Shown: positions 44,799-54,623, numbered from the stretch's first letter. The stretch: 64,000 nt of DNA from Rhodobacter sp. (GCA_016704435.1 JADJAB010000017.1:1-64000), one strand, 5' to 3'. A program made the numbers and translations. The notes: generated from the sequence alone by a model not told the origin.

Positions 44799-46024
44799 CT
44801 ACCGCAGCGCCTCCAGAACATCGGGGCTGGGATAGCCATCCGGCACCAGCCCCCGGTCCTTCTGCCATGCCTTGACGGCGGCAATGGTCCTGGGGCCCAC
44901 GCGACCATCCACGCCGCCGGTATCCAACCCCTGCGCCACCAGAAGCGCCTGCAATTCCTTGCGTTCCTCCAGCGTCAGTGCCCGCCACTGGCGCGGCCAG
45001 CCCGCCGCGATCGGCGGGCCGCCTGCGATCCGGTCTCCCAGATGGCCAATGCCGATGACATAGGCGTCCGCGAGGTTGTACTTCTCGATTACCTGAAAGT
45101 TCGGAAAGATCAGAAAGGCCGGGCCGGTGTGGCCAGCGGGCAGAAGGATGCTGGCCTCGGGGCCGTCGGGCAGCGGGCCTCCGGCCATCGGCACCAGGCC
45201 CAGGCTGCGCCACGCGGCCACCGGCTTCTTCACCCGCTCGGTCGTCTGGTCGTAGTCGAAGCCCTCCGGCAGCCGCACCTCCAGCCCCCAGGGCTGCCCC
45301 TTCGTCCAGCCCCAATGCGCCAGGTAGTTCGCGGTCGAGGCCAGCGCATCGGCGGGATCGTCGCTCCAGATATCGCGCCGGCCATCGCCGTTGAAATCCA
45401 CCGCGAACTCGGCCCAGCTCGACGGCATGAACTGCGTGTGCCCCATCGCGCCGGCCCAGCTGCCCTGCAGCGCGCCCCGTTCCACATGGCCGTCCGACAG
45501 GATCTCCAGCGCCAGCACCAACTGGACCTCAAAGAACGCAGCGCGGCGCCCGTCATAGGCCAGCGTCGCCAGCGCGCTTAACGTATCGGTGTCGCCACGA
45601 TACGTCCCATAGGCGGATTCCAGGCCCCAGATCGCCACCACGACTTCGCGGTCCACGCCATACTGCGCCTCGATCCGCGCCAGAAGATCGGCATTCTTCG
45701 TCAGAGCCTTGGCGCCCAGCGCCACCCGGTCGTCGCTGACCGCGATATCCAGATAGTCCCAGATCGCCTTGGTGAATTCGCTTTGCTTGCGGTCCCGCTC
45801 CACCACCATGGGCAGATAGGAGGCCGTGCGCATCGCGCCATCATAGGTTGCCGCAGGCACCCCGCTTCCAGCGCCTTGATGCGAAATGCCGCCACCCAGT
45901 TGCGAAAGCCCGCTTCCGATCCGTCTTCCCGGCCCACGCCCATCACCATCCCCTCCGGGTCGTCGATCGTCTGCGCCGCCACAGGGGACGCAAGAAGCAT
46001 CAGCCAGAGCAGCAGCCGCTTCAT
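44799..46024 (-). CDS. mltB: MltB-family lytic murein transglycosylase with peptidoglycan-binding domain (frameshifted)
   Basis: About 408 residues when repaired. The start at 46024 gives a signal peptide (MKRLLLWLMLLASPVAA) and FRNWVAAFRIKALEAG; the frame then shifts. The rest has the catalytic Glu in AIWGLESAYGTYRGD, GSWAGAMGHTQFMPSSW, DFNGDGRRDIW and a C-terminal PG_binding_1 domain (LDTGGVDGRVGPRTIAAVKAWQ). Adding one G to GCGGGGTGCC (CCCC at 45860-45863 on the plus strand) restores EAGVPAATYDGAM. It cleaves glycan strands with 1,6-anhydro ends. The ATG overlaps the rnr stop (ATGA). Confidence 0.87.
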
Positions 46025-48258
46025 TTCCGACGCCGCACCACGCGCCGCTTTGCCTCGGCCTTGGCCGCGCCGCGCCGGGGTGGCGGCCCGCGCCGCGCAT
46101 TGCGGCCGGAGGGCATCGCCCCGCCTTCGATCTCCAGCAGCTCCAGCATCAGCCCGCCGGTCACCGGCACCGCCTCGGCCAGACGCACGGTGACGCGCTG
46201 GCCGAGGCCGATGGTCACCCCGGTATCGGCGCCCATCAGGGTCTGGCTGGCCTGATCGTAGTGGAAGAACTCGCGCCCCACGGACCGAATGGGCACCAGG
46301 CCGTCGGCGCCGGTCTCGTCCAGCTTCACGAACAACCCGAACCGCTGCACGCCCGAAATGCGGCCTTGGAACACCGCGCCCACCCGGTCCGACAGATAGG
46401 CCGCCAGATAGCGGTCCACCGTGTCGCGCTCGGCCGCCATGCTGCGGCGTTCGGCGTCCGAGATCAGCTTGGCGGTCTCGTCGAGGTTCTCACGATCCCA
46501 CCCGCTCAGCCCGTCATCGCCCCAGCCATGCCCGGCAATCAAGGCGCGATGCACGATCAGGTCGGAATAGCGCCGGATCGGAGAGGTGAAATGGGCGTAA
46601 TTCCGCAGCGCCAGCCCGAAATGCCCGAAGTTCTGCGGGTTGTAATAGGCCTGCGCCATGCTGCGCAGGGTCGAGATGTTCAGAAGCTCGTCGAAATCGG
46701 TGCCTTCGGCCTGCGCCAGCAGACGGTTCAGATGCGCGGTCTTCAGGACCTGGCCCTTGGCCAGGGTAAAGCCCGAAGCCTCGGCCACCTCGCGCAAGCT
46801 GTCCAGCCTGTCGGGACTTGGCTCTTCATGCACCCGGAACAACAGCGGCTCCTTCAGGCGCTGCAGCTCTTCGGCGGCGGCCACATTGGCCAGCACCATG
46901 AATTCCTCGATCAGCTTGTGGGCGTCGAAGCGGGCCTTGAAATCCACCGACAGCACCTTGCCTTCGTCGCTGAGAACGATCTGGCGTTCGGGCAGGTCAA
47001 GGTTCAACGGCTGGCGTTCGTTCCGCGCCAGAAGCAGCGACCGATAGGCCGCGTAAAGCGGCCGGATCACCCGGTCCAGCAAGGGCGCGGTCACCGCATC
47101 CGGGCTGCCATCCATCGCCGTCTGCACCTGGGTGTAGTTCAGCGAAGCGCGCGACCGCATCAGCCCGCGGTGAAAGCGGTGGCTCAACTTGTGGCCCTGC
47201 GCGTCGATCCGCATCCGCACGGCCAGGCAGGGGCGATCGACCGCCTCGTGCAGGCTGCAAAGGTCACCCGACAGGATATCGGGCAGCATCGGAACCACCC
47301 GGTCGGGGAAATAGCTGGAGTTGCCGCGCCGCCGCGCCTCGCGGTCCAGCGCACCACCAGGGCGGACGTAATGGGCGACGTCGGCAATGGCGACCCAGAT
47401 GATATGGCCGCCGGGATTGCCGGGTTCCTTGTCGGCTTCGGCCAGAACAGCATCGTCGCGGTCGCGGGCATCGACCGGGTCGATGGTGATCATGGAGAGG
47501 TCGCGCAGATCTTCGCGGTTGTCCAGGGTCACCGGGCGCGGCTGGTCGGCCTCTTGCACGGCCGCATCGGGAAACTGGTCGGGGATGCCATGCTGGTGGA
47601 TGGCGATCAGGCTGACGGCACGCGGGCCGGAGGGATCGCCCAGGCGGTCGGTGATGCGGGCCTGCGGCAGGCCCATGCGGCGGCTGCCGATGCTTTCCGC
47701 CTCGACCAGCTCGCCATCGCGGGCCCCCATGTCGGCGTCGGCGGCCACCCGCCATTCCTTGTCCTGGCCCTTGTCGATCGGCAGGATACGCCCGCCTTCG
47801 CTGCCCTTGCGGAAGATGCCCAGCACCTTCAGCGGGTTGGAGCCGATCCGCCGGATCAGCCGCGCCTCCCAGGTGTAGTCGTCGAGGTCGACCCTGGCGA
47901 GACGCCCGAGGATACGGTCGCCTTCCGCCAGCGCCGGGTCGCCCGTCTTCGGGATGATCAGGATACGGCCGGCGTCGTTGTCGACGCCCTCTTCCATCGG
48001 TTCGGCGAAAAGATCGCCCGCCGCGTCGGGCTTCAGCACCCGCAGCAGGGCCACCGGGGGCAATTCGCCCCTGGGGCGGAACCGGCGGGCGGATTTGGTC
48101 AGGGTGCCGTCCTCCTCCAGCTCGGCCAACAGGCGGCGCAACTCGGCCCGCTGGTCGCCTTTCAGGCCGAACGCCTTGGCGATGTCGCGTTTCGAGGTGA
48201 GGCCGGGGTTCTCGGCGATCCACTGGCGGATCTGGTCTTTGGAGGGCAAGGGGGTCAT
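46021..48258 (-). CDS. rnr: Ribonuclease R
   Basis: A 745-residue RNB-family 3'-5' exoribonuclease. An N-terminal helix-turn-helix (DQIRQWIAENPGLTSKRDIA) is followed by cold-shock domains, the RNB catalytic domain with ITIDPVDARDRDDAV (metal-binding Asp set), the YAHFTSPIRRYSDLIVHRAL signature, an S1 domain (GAVFQGRISGVQRFGLFVKL) and a basic C-terminal tail (RRGPPPRRGAAKAEAKRR). It degrades structured RNA and takes part in rRNA and tmRNA quality control. The start at 48258 has GGAGGGCAAGGGGG-type purine-rich sequence downstream but only a weak ribosome site upstream. Confidence 0.95.
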   Translation of the reverse strand: MTPLPSKDQIRQWIAENPGLTSKRDIAKAFGLKGDQRAELRRLLAELEEDGTLTKSARRFRPRGELPPVALLRVLKPDAAGDLFAEPMEEGVDNDAGRILIIPKTGDPALAEGDRILGRLARVDLDDYTWEARLIRRIGSNPLKVLGIFRKGSEGGRILPIDKGQDKEWRVAADADMGARDGELVEAESIGSRRMGLPQARITDRLGDPSGPRAVSLIAIHQHGIPDQFPDAAVQEADQPRPVTLDNREDLRDLSMITIDPVDARDRDDAVLAEADKEPGNPGGHIIWVAIADVAHYVRPGGALDREARRRGNSSYFPDRVVPMLPDILSGDLCSLHEAVDRPCLAVRMRIDAQGHKLSHRFHRGLMRSRASLNYTQVQTAMDGSPDAVTAPLLDRVIRPLYAAYRSLLLARNERQPLNLDLPERQIVLSDEGKVLSVDFKARFDAHKLIEEFMVLANVAAAEELQRLKEPLLFRVHEEPSPDRLDSLREVAEASGFTLAKGQVLKTAHLNRLLAQAEGTDFDELLNISTLRSMAQAYYNPQNFGHFGLALRNYAHFTSPIRRYSDLIVHRALIAGHGWGDDGLSGWDRENLDETAKLISDAERRSMAAERDTVDRYLAAYLSDRVGAVFQGRISGVQRFGLFVKLDETGADGLVPIRSVGREFFHYDQASQTLMGADTGVTIGLGQRVTVRLAEAVPVTGGLMLELLEIEGGAMPSGRNARRGPPPRRGAAKAEAKRRVVRRRK

Positions 48259-48351
48259 GGCGATTTCCCTAGCACGCCAAGGGCGCGGCGGGAACCCGGC
48301 GCGGATCGGGGCCAGCCCGCCCCGTGCGAACAGGAATATTCGCGCCGCCCC

Positions 48352-48375
48352 GGAGCATTCGGGCCCGGATGAAGG
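48352..48375 (+). repeat. Dispersed GGAGTATTT element, degenerate copy 7
   Basis: GGAGCATTCGGGCCCGGATG and AAGG aligns with GGAGTATTTGGGCCAAGATG and AAGG at four mismatches. It faces copy 8 in the rnr-GNAT gap and does not follow a plus-strand gene. Confidence 0.4.
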
Positions 48376-48387
48376 ACCGGCTTGCAG

Positions 48388-48419
48388 CTTCATCTTGGCA
48401 GAAATACTCCCGCCGGAGG
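48388..48419 (-). repeat. Dispersed GGAGTATTT element, copy 8
   Basis: On the minus strand, CCTCCGGCGGGAGTATTTCT followed by GCCAAGATGAAG. CCTCCGGCGGGAG forms a small hairpin ahead of the T-rich core. It is placed directly after the minus-strand GNAT gene. Confidence 0.6.
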
Positions 48420-48445
48420 CTCCGACCGATCGCAAGGCGCTGCGT

Positions 48446-48865
48446 TCAGAGGGCAAGCACCATGTCGCGGTGCGGGATGCCGGCGTCAAGGTATTCGGGG
48501 CCGATGGCGGCAAAGCCGAGGCGTTCGTAGAAGCCCAGCGCATGGGTCTGCGCACCCAGTTTGGCGCGTGTCACTCCGGGGTGTTGGCGGAATTCTTCGA
48601 TTGCAGCTCGGATCAACGCCGCGCCAAGGCCGCTGCCGCGCGCTTCCTTCAGGACGCAGACGCGGCCGATCTTGCCGGTCTCGCCAAGGATCAGCAGGCG
48701 GGCGGAGCCGACGGGCTTGCCGTCTTGCGTGGCCAGAAGGTGAATCGCCTGATCGTCGAGATCATCGACCTCATCGGCCTCGGATACGCCCTGTTCCTCG
48801 ATGAAGACGGTGCGGCGCAGCCTGCGACAGGTGGCGATGTCGCGGCTGCGGGCGATCCGGATCAT
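48446..48865 (-). CDS. GNAT family N-acetyltransferase
   Basis: A 139-residue GNAT. It has IRIARSRDIATCRRLRRTVF at the N-terminus, an acidic strand EADEVDDLDDQAIHLLA, the acetyl-CoA loop VLKEARGSGLGAALIRAAIE (Q/RxxGxG/A type) and ALGFYERLGFAAIGPEYLD at the C-terminus, similar to ElaA/YjcF-like acetyltransferases. The substrate is unknown. Its ATG overlaps the dapE stop (ATGA), so it is translated from the same message. Confidence 0.88.
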   Translation of the reverse strand: MIRIARSRDIATCRRLRRTVFIEEQGVSEADEVDDLDDQAIHLLATQDGKPVGSARLLILGETGKIGRVCVLKEARGSGLGAALIRAAIEEFRQHPGVTRAKLGAQTHALGFYERLGFAAIGPEYLDAGIPHRDMVLAL

Positions 48866-50019
48866 GCGAAATAGTCGCGCAGGATGCGGCCATAGATCGC
48901 CTTCAGCTGGTGGATCTGCGCCACTTCGACGCGTTCGTCGACCTGGTGCATGGTCTTGCCCACCAGTCCGAACTCCACCACCGGGCAGTGATCCTTGACG
49001 AAGCGCGCATCCGAGGTGCCGCCGGAGGTGGAGTAGCCAGGCTCCACCCCGGTTTCGGCCTCGACGGCGCGGCGGACCAGGGCCGAGAACTCTCCCGGCG
49101 GGGTCAGGAAGCTTTCACCCGAGATCTGGAGGCGGCAGTCGATCTGCACCCCGGTTTCCGCCTGCACGGCATCGGCATGGCCGCGCAGCCATTCGGTCAG
49201 CGAGGCGCCGGAGTGGGTGTCGTTGAAGCGGATGTTCACCGTGGCCTGCCCTTGCGCGGGGATCACGTTGGTGGCCGGGTTGCCGCAGTCGATGGTGGTG
49301 ATCGCCAGGGTCGAGGCATCGAAATGGTCGGTGCCCTGATCCAGCGGCTCTGCCTCCAGCCGGGCCAGCAGCGCGACCAGCGCCGACAGCGGGTTCTTCG
49401 CGCGGTGCGGATAGGCGGAATGGCCCTGCACGCCGGTGGCGGTGAACCAGCAGGTCATGCTGCCGCGGCGGCCGATCTTCATCATCTCGCCCATGCGGTC
49501 GGGGCAGGTCGGCTCTCCGACCAGGCAATGCGACATCCGCTCGCCGTTGGCTGCCATCCAGTCCAGCAGGGCCACGGTGCCGTGCTCGGCGTCGCCTTCC
49601 TCGTCGCCGGTGATGGTCAGGATCACCGCGCCGTCGGGGGGCGTTTCGCGCACGAAATCCACCGCCGCCGCCGCAAAGGCCGCCACGCCGGATTTCATGT
49701 CGGTGGTGCCGCGGCCATACATCCAGCCACCCACCACCGCCGCGCCGAACGGGTCCTGCGTCCAGGCCGCGGCATCGCCGACCGGCACCACGTCGGTATG
49801 GCCATTGAAGCCGAAGCTGCGGTTCGCCCCGCGCGCGCCCCAGCGGGCAAAGAGGTTGGGCACGCCGCCCCGGTCGACCCGGTGGCAGGCAAAGCCCGCG
49901 CCGGACAACAGCAGCTCGAGCCGTTGCAGGGCGCCGCCCTCGGCTGGCGTCACCGACGCGCAGCGGACCAGATCGGCGGTCAGCGCGACGGGGTCGACGG
50001 GCGGGGGGGTCTGCGGCAT
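48862..50019 (-). CDS. dapE: Succinyl-diaminopimelate desuccinylase
   Basis: A 385-residue M20-family dizinc amidohydrolase of the lysine/meso-DAP pathway, hydrolysing N-succinyl-LL-DAP. Metal and catalytic residues are in FNGHTDVVPVGD, GRGTTDMKSGVAA (Asp), TGDEEGDAEHGT (catalytic Glu pair) and the C-terminal STSGGTSDARFVKDHCP. It is the first gene of a dapE-GNAT pair. dapD, which makes the succinylated pathway intermediate, lies 5.5 kb away on the same strand beyond a block of unrelated genes. Confidence 0.95.
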   Translation of the reverse strand: MPQTPPPVDPVALTADLVRCASVTPAEGGALQRLELLLSGAGFACHRVDRGGVPNLFARWGARGANRSFGFNGHTDVVPVGDAAAWTQDPFGAAVVGGWMYGRGTTDMKSGVAAFAAAAVDFVRETPPDGAVILTITGDEEGDAEHGTVALLDWMAANGERMSHCLVGEPTCPDRMGEMMKIGRRGSMTCWFTATGVQGHSAYPHRAKNPLSALVALLARLEAEPLDQGTDHFDASTLAITTIDCGNPATNVIPAQGQATVNIRFNDTHSGASLTEWLRGHADAVQAETGVQIDCRLQISGESFLTPPGEFSALVRRAVEAETGVEPGYSTSGGTSDARFVKDHCPVVEFGLVGKTMHQVDERVEVAQIHQLKAIYGRILRDYFA

Positions 50020-50297
50020 GGCGCTCTCCTGTTCTGCACCCCTGTCCTAGCGCAGGCACGCCGGTGGCCGCAACGGCCTGCTCTGTGGCCGATCCGCAAC
50101 CCCTATCCGAAGCGCCACAAGGCAAAGGGATGACAAGGCGCAGAAATCAACCTATTGATGTCTGCAATAACAAGCCCCCCGAGGCAGGGCAAACGCCGGG
50201 CCAATGCGCCCGCCACGAGCAGGAAGCGAACACATCCCGGACCCACCGGGAGATTGGCTGCGTTTGGTCGGCCCGTCGGGAAAGACGGGACGGAGAC

Positions 50298-51887
50298 ATG
50301 GCGACAGGCGCCGAGCTTGGCTACAACACCAATGCAACCGCGTTGCAGATGGCCAATACCATCTTCGGCAATGGCGCCACCGTCGTGGGCGCCAGCTATA
50401 GCGGGCCCGCCAACTCATCCGCCATCTATTCCAACGGCGACGCGCTGTCGCCCACCGCCACGCCTTCTGACACAGGTGTCATCCTGTCCACCGGCAATGT
50501 GCGCAGCTTTACCCAGTCTTCGGGCGATCCGAACCGCGCCACGAACACCACCACCGACACCTCCGGCGCCAACAACAACGCATTGTTCAACGCCGTCGCC
50601 GGGCGCAGCACCTATGACGCGGTCTGGATGGATGTCGACTTCATCCCGACCGGCAACGTGATGACGATGAATTTCGTCTTCTCGTCCGAGGAATACCCCG
50701 AATACGTCAATTCCAATTTCAACGACTTCCTGGGGGTCTGGATCAACGGCACCTATGTGCCGGTCAGCGTCGGCAACGGCACCACCGCGATCAACAACAT
50801 CAACCCGATCACCGAACCCAACCTGTTCATCAACAACACCGGCGATGCCCACAATACCGAGATGGACGGCTTCACCCTGACGCTGAAGCTGACCATTCCG
50901 GTCAATGCCGGGGTGGTGAACTCGATCCGGATCGGCATTGCCGACGTGGGCGACGCGCAGTGGGATTCCAACGTGCTGATCGCCGCCGAAAGCGTGCAGA
51001 CCGCGCTGGTGGCGCTGGACGATCTGCGGACGCTGCGGCCCGACGGTGTCAAGATCGTGGATGTGCTGGCCAATGATGTGCATGCCTCCGGCGCCACGCT
51101 GGTCATTACCCATCTGAACGACATCCCGGTGGTGGTGGGGCAGATCATCACCCTGGCCTCGGGCCAGCAAGTGCAGTTGAACGCCAATGGCACGATCACC
51201 GTCTATGGCGACGGCGATACCGAGACGCTGCATTTCACCTATACCGTCACGGACGGGCTGGGAAACACCGACATCGGGCTGGTCACGATCAACTCGGTGC
51301 CCTGCTTCGTTGCGGGAACCCTGATCCGCACCCCGCAAGGCGACGTGCCGATCGAGACGCTGGCCCCCGGCGACATGGTTCTGACGCTGGACGACGGGCC
51401 GCAGCCCTTGCGCTGGATCGGCAGCCGGGTGGTGCAGGCGCGCGGCGGGCTTGCGCCGATCTGCATCCGGGCGGGCACCTTTGGTGACCATGGCAAGCTG
51501 CTGGTCTCGCCGCAGCACCGCATCCTTTTGCGCGACAGCCTGGCAGAGCTGATGTTCGGCGAGGCCGAGGTTCTGGTGGCCGCGAAGGACCTTGTGAACG
51601 ATCGTTCGGTCCGGCGTGTGACCGGGGGCGATGTCGAATACATCCACATTCTGTTCGACCGCCACCAGATCGTGATGTCGGAAGGGCTGGCGACCGAAAG
51701 CTTCCACCCCGGCCCGCAGACCATGGGCGATTTTCCCGAAGAGACACTGGAAGAACTGACGGCGCTGTTCCCGGCGCTGGATCCGGAAACTGGCGAGGGC
51801 TATGGCCCCGCCGCGCGCCGGTCGCTGAAAAGCTTCGAGGCGCGCGCCCTGATCCGGACGGCCGATCCGAAGGATTGCGCGGCATGA
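50298..51887 (+). CDS. Choice-of-anchor L / Ig-like / C-terminal Hint domain protein
   Basis: A 529-residue protein, probably secreted or surface-associated, though it has no classical signal peptide. Residues 1-230 form a choice-of-anchor L domain (NFVFSSEEYPEYVNSNFNDF, LGVWINGTYVPV). About 235-335 is a cadherin/VCBS-like beta domain (DVLANDVHASGATL ... HFTYTVTDGLGNTD). From Cys336 a Hint (hedgehog/intein-type) autoprocessing domain begins: CFVAGTLIRTPQGDVPIETL, with SPQHRIL holding His407. Hint cleavage would release or modify everything before Cys336. GGAG precedes the ATG at 50298. The next gene overlaps it by ATGA and encodes a degenerate Hint protein. Confidence 0.85.
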   Translation: MATGAELGYNTNATALQMANTIFGNGATVVGASYSGPANSSAIYSNGDALSPTATPSDTGVILSTGNVRSFTQSSGDPNRATNTTTDTSGANNNALFNAVAGRSTYDAVWMDVDFIPTGNVMTMNFVFSSEEYPEYVNSNFNDFLGVWINGTYVPVSVGNGTTAINNINPITEPNLFINNTGDAHNTEMDGFTLTLKLTIPVNAGVVNSIRIGIADVGDAQWDSNVLIAAESVQTALVALDDLRTLRPDGVKIVDVLANDVHASGATLVITHLNDIPVVVGQIITLASGQQVQLNANGTITVYGDGDTETLHFTYTVTDGLGNTDIGLVTINSVPCFVAGTLIRTPQGDVPIETLAPGDMVLTLDDGPQPLRWIGSRVVQARGGLAPICIRAGTFGDHGKLLVSPQHRILLRDSLAELMFGEAEVLVAAKDLVNDRSVRRVTGGDVEYIHILFDRHQIVMSEGLATESFHPGPQTMGDFPEETLEELTALFPALDPETGEGYGPAARRSLKSFEARALIRTADPKDCAA

Positions 51888-52882
51888 CCGGCTGGCTGCT
51901 GCTGTCGGATCGCGATACGCCGGTGGCCGAGGCGCTGCCGGATGTGCTGGAGGCCGGGACGCTGGTGATCGAGCTGTCCTGGCCGGTGCCCACCGGCGTT
52001 CTTCTGGACTGGCGCGGGGCCGAGGGCCAGGCACTTTCGCTGTTCCACCATCCGCAAAGCGGCATCGGCCTTCTGTGGCGCGATGCTTCCGGGCTGAAGC
52101 GGCTCTTGCTGCCGGGCATGTTGCGGCTGAACGGCCGCGTGGCGCGGTTGCTGTTTCGCTGGAACAGGGACGACAACAGCTGGACCATGCGGCTGGACGA
52201 TGGCGAAGAGGCGACGGTGGGGTCGACCTGCGGCCTGAACCCGCCCGCCATACCGTCCTGGGTGCTGGCGTGCCTGTGCGCCGGGCGCGGGATGACGCGG
52301 CGCGATGCCTCGGTCTTGTGGTTCGGCGTGATGCAGGGCGATGAGCCGCCGGCCCGCGCGCCCTGGATCGGGCTGACAACGCCGGTCCCCACGGTGGACG
52401 GCCTGGTCCCCGCCGGCCTGCTGCGCCCCGGCCAATGGGTGCTGACCCGTGACGCGGGGCCGGTGCGGTTGCGGTCGCTGCGGCGGATGGACATGCCCAG
52501 CCGCGGCAGCCACGCCGCCATCGTGCTGCGCGCGCCGTATTTCGCGCGCGACCGCGACCTGCTGGTTTCCACCGATCAGCTGGTCGCCGTCGGTGGACTG
52601 GAAGCCGAATACCTGTTCGGCGAGGATGAGGTGCTGGTCAGCGCCGGCGCGCTGGTCGACGGCCGCTCGGCGCTGGCCGACAATCGCCGGGCCACGGCGC
52701 CCGGTGTGTCGCTGGACCTTGGGCAACTGCATCTGATCGGAGCACGGGGCTGCACGCTGATGACCGCGCATCACGGGCCGGTGGCAACGATGCCGATCCT
52801 GCCGCTGCGCGCCTTGCAGGACTACGAGGCCCTGCCGTTGATGAGCCTTCTGCGGCGGCTGAAATCCTCGGACGCGGCCTAG
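51884..52882 (+). CDS. Degenerate Hint-domain protein lacking catalytic residues
   Basis: A 332-residue protein translationally coupled to the Hint protein upstream. Residues 1-150 (MTGWLLLSDRDTPVAEALPD ...) are a beta-rich region I cannot name. From about 163 it aligns with the neighbour's Hint domain: LTTPVPTVDGLVPAGLLRPG against AGTLIRTPQGDVPIETLAPG, then LLVSTDQLVAVGGLEAEYLF against LLVSPQHRILLRDSLAELMF. The block A Cys is missing and the His position is Gln (about 232), so self-cleavage is not expected. A chaperone, inhibitor or binding partner role is plausible. Its stop overlaps the convergent 113-residue gene's stop (CTAG). Confidence 0.75.
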   Translation: MTGWLLLSDRDTPVAEALPDVLEAGTLVIELSWPVPTGVLLDWRGAEGQALSLFHHPQSGIGLLWRDASGLKRLLLPGMLRLNGRVARLLFRWNRDDNSWTMRLDDGEEATVGSTCGLNPPAIPSWVLACLCAGRGMTRRDASVLWFGVMQGDEPPARAPWIGLTTPVPTVDGLVPAGLLRPGQWVLTRDAGPVRLRSLRRMDMPSRGSHAAIVLRAPYFARDRDLLVSTDQLVAVGGLEAEYLFGEDEVLVSAGALVDGRSALADNRRATAPGVSLDLGQLHLIGARGCTLMTAHHGPVATMPILPLRALQDYEALPLMSLLRRLKSSDAA

Positions 52883-53220
52883 TCGTAAAAGGGCGTCATC
52901 TGCGCCACCACGACCGAGTTTTCGGCCAGCGCGCGGTCCATCAACTCCACCTCGTCGGCGCCGATCTCTTCGCCCGCCTTGCGCCGTTCCGCCAGCGTGC
53001 CCAGACCCTGCACCTCCAGCGGCGCCAGGTCGGCCTCTTTCAGGATCGCCACGGTTTCGCGCACCGCCTCGGCCTCGTCCACGCCGCTGGCAAAGCACAT
53101 CAGCGCCGCGCCCGTCGCCTTGTCGGGCAGGCCGTCGCCCGCCTTGCGGCCTACTTCGACGATCAGGGTGTAGACCTGCTGGGGTCGCTTGGGCTTGGGC
53201 GGCGGGGTCTCGTCGGTCAT
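52879..53220 (-). CDS. Conserved hypothetical protein (113 residues)
   Basis: I do not recognise a named family. A short Pro/Lys-rich N-terminus (MTDETPPPKPKRPQQVYTLI) leads into a compact alpha/beta domain with GRKAGDGLPDKATGAALMCF, DEAEAVRETVAILKEADLAP and AERRKAGEEIGADEVELMDR. It is acidic with no signal or membrane segment, so it is probably cytoplasmic. The start at 53220 matches the first plausible codon; an extension to 53274 adds Arg-rich residues typical of non-coding reading. It lies 62 bases downstream of the VWA gene on the same strand. Confidence 0.7.
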   Translation of the reverse strand: MTDETPPPKPKRPQQVYTLIVEVGRKAGDGLPDKATGAALMCFASGVDEAEAVRETVAILKEADLAPLEVQGLGTLAERRKAGEEIGADEVELMDRALAENSVVVAQMTPFYD

Positions 53221-53281
53221 GGCTCTGGTCCTTCGGATCGGGCGGAGCCTATGCGCCCCGCCCGCCCTTCGCAACTGCGCG

Positions 53282-54558
53282 TCAGTCCCGGCAGACCCCG
53301 CCGGAATAGCTGCCCACCTCGCGGATCACCTCTCCGGCACCGGCCTCCTGCCGCTTGCCGGAAAGCTCTGTCGCGAGGATGCGGGTCAGCAGGCGCGACA
53401 GCTTGGTGACCCGGTAGCAAGTGATCGTGGGTTCGGCGTGGGAATAGCCGACGCCACTGTCATCGGTCAGGAAGACGTAGCGCCCGCCGGTGGCGACCGA
53501 GGCCTGGCGCATCAGATACTCGGCCTCTTGCCCCACGCCGCTGGCGCCCAGGGTAAAGACCTGCACGCCCTTGCCCGCCGCACCCTTCGCCGCGCGCAAG
53601 TAGGCGCCCGCGTCGCCGTCATGCGGTGGGGCATCGGCGATCTGGATCAGGATCCGCTCGCCCTTGCCGCGCCGCCAGTCGAGACCGACGCCCGCTTGCA
53701 GGGCCGCCGCCGCCGCCTCGGGGTAGTCGCCACCACCATCGGCGGAAAGCCCGCGCAGCCAGCCGTTCATCGTGGGCGCCGAAGTGGTGAAGCCGTAGTT
53801 CTGCACCACATAGGCGTCGCCCTTGTCGCGGTAGGCGACCAGCCCGTAGCGGATGGAGACACCGGGGGCCTTGGCGGCGGCAGAGCGCACGATGCCGGTC
53901 AGTTCCTTTTGCAGGAAGGCGATCTCGTCGCCCATCGAGCCGGTGGTGTCGACGACCAGAACGAGGTCGAGGAAATCGGGCTGCCAACCGGCGTCGAAGG
54001 GCAAGCGGATGGTGCGGCCTTGCCCGGTCTTGACGGTTTCGCGGGTCATCTCCTGCCCGGCGCCATCCAGCACCCGCAACTCCACCGCGCCCAGCGCCCC
54101 TGCGCCCAGCACCTGCGGAAAGTCGGTGATGCGGCCATCGGGTCCGGCATAGCCGGTGTGGAACGGCTCGGCCGCGCCAGGGCGGCGCAGGCTGTAGTAG
54201 GCGCCGGGGGCAGGCGCGCCGTCCGGGCCGATCAGCTGCACCATGACCGGCGCGCCAAGGCCCAGTTGCGGCAGGCCGGTGTCGCGCCCGGCGCGCTTTT
54301 GATAGCGCGAGAAGGCAGCAAGGTTCAGCGCGTCGTCGATGTCGCCCGCCGTCACCACGCCGCGCCTTGCAACACCGGCATAGCTGCCGCGTGCGGGGGC
54401 GCTGGCTGCCGGCGCCGCTTCCATCACGGGGGCGGATTCCCACGGAAGGCCTGGCCGGATTCGGCTGGTTCAGAGACCGAACTGCCGGGTGTTCGGCGCG
54501 ACGCGGCCGCAAGCAGAGCGGTCAGCGAGACGGCAAGAAGGCAGTGGGTGCGGCGCAT
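53282..54558 (-). CDS. VWA domain-containing secreted protein (frameshifted)
   Basis: About 425 residues when repaired. The start at 54558 has a strong AGGAGG site and a signal peptide (MRRTHCLLAVSLTALLAAAS); this frame stops at 54424. The body continues in another frame from PVMEAAPAASAPARG. One C missing from the CCCCC run (GGGGG at 54428-54432 on the plus strand) explains the break. An N-terminal carboxypeptidase-like beta domain (QLIGPDGAPAPGAYYSLRRP) is followed by a VWA domain with the MIDAS motif VLVVDTTGSMGDE at mid-length and AYRDKGD / IQIADAPPHDG. It is divergent from a DUF6502 gene; two palindromes lie in the gap. Confidence 0.78.
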
Positions 54559-54577
54559 GAGGGCCTCCTGAGTGAAT

Positions 54578-54594
54578 ATGTGTAATTTGCACAT
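54578..54594. promoter_or_regulatory. Palindromic operator candidate, site 1 (VWA / DUF6502 gap)
   Basis: ATGTG-TAATTTG-CACAT, a 17-base inverted repeat in the 83-base gap between the divergent VWA and DUF6502 genes. It shares length and end sequence (ATGTG...TTGCACAT) with site 2, 46 bases away. Confidence 0.6.
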
Positions 54595-54623
54595 ATATCG
54601 ACTTGCTGGACCTGTCAAAGCAA

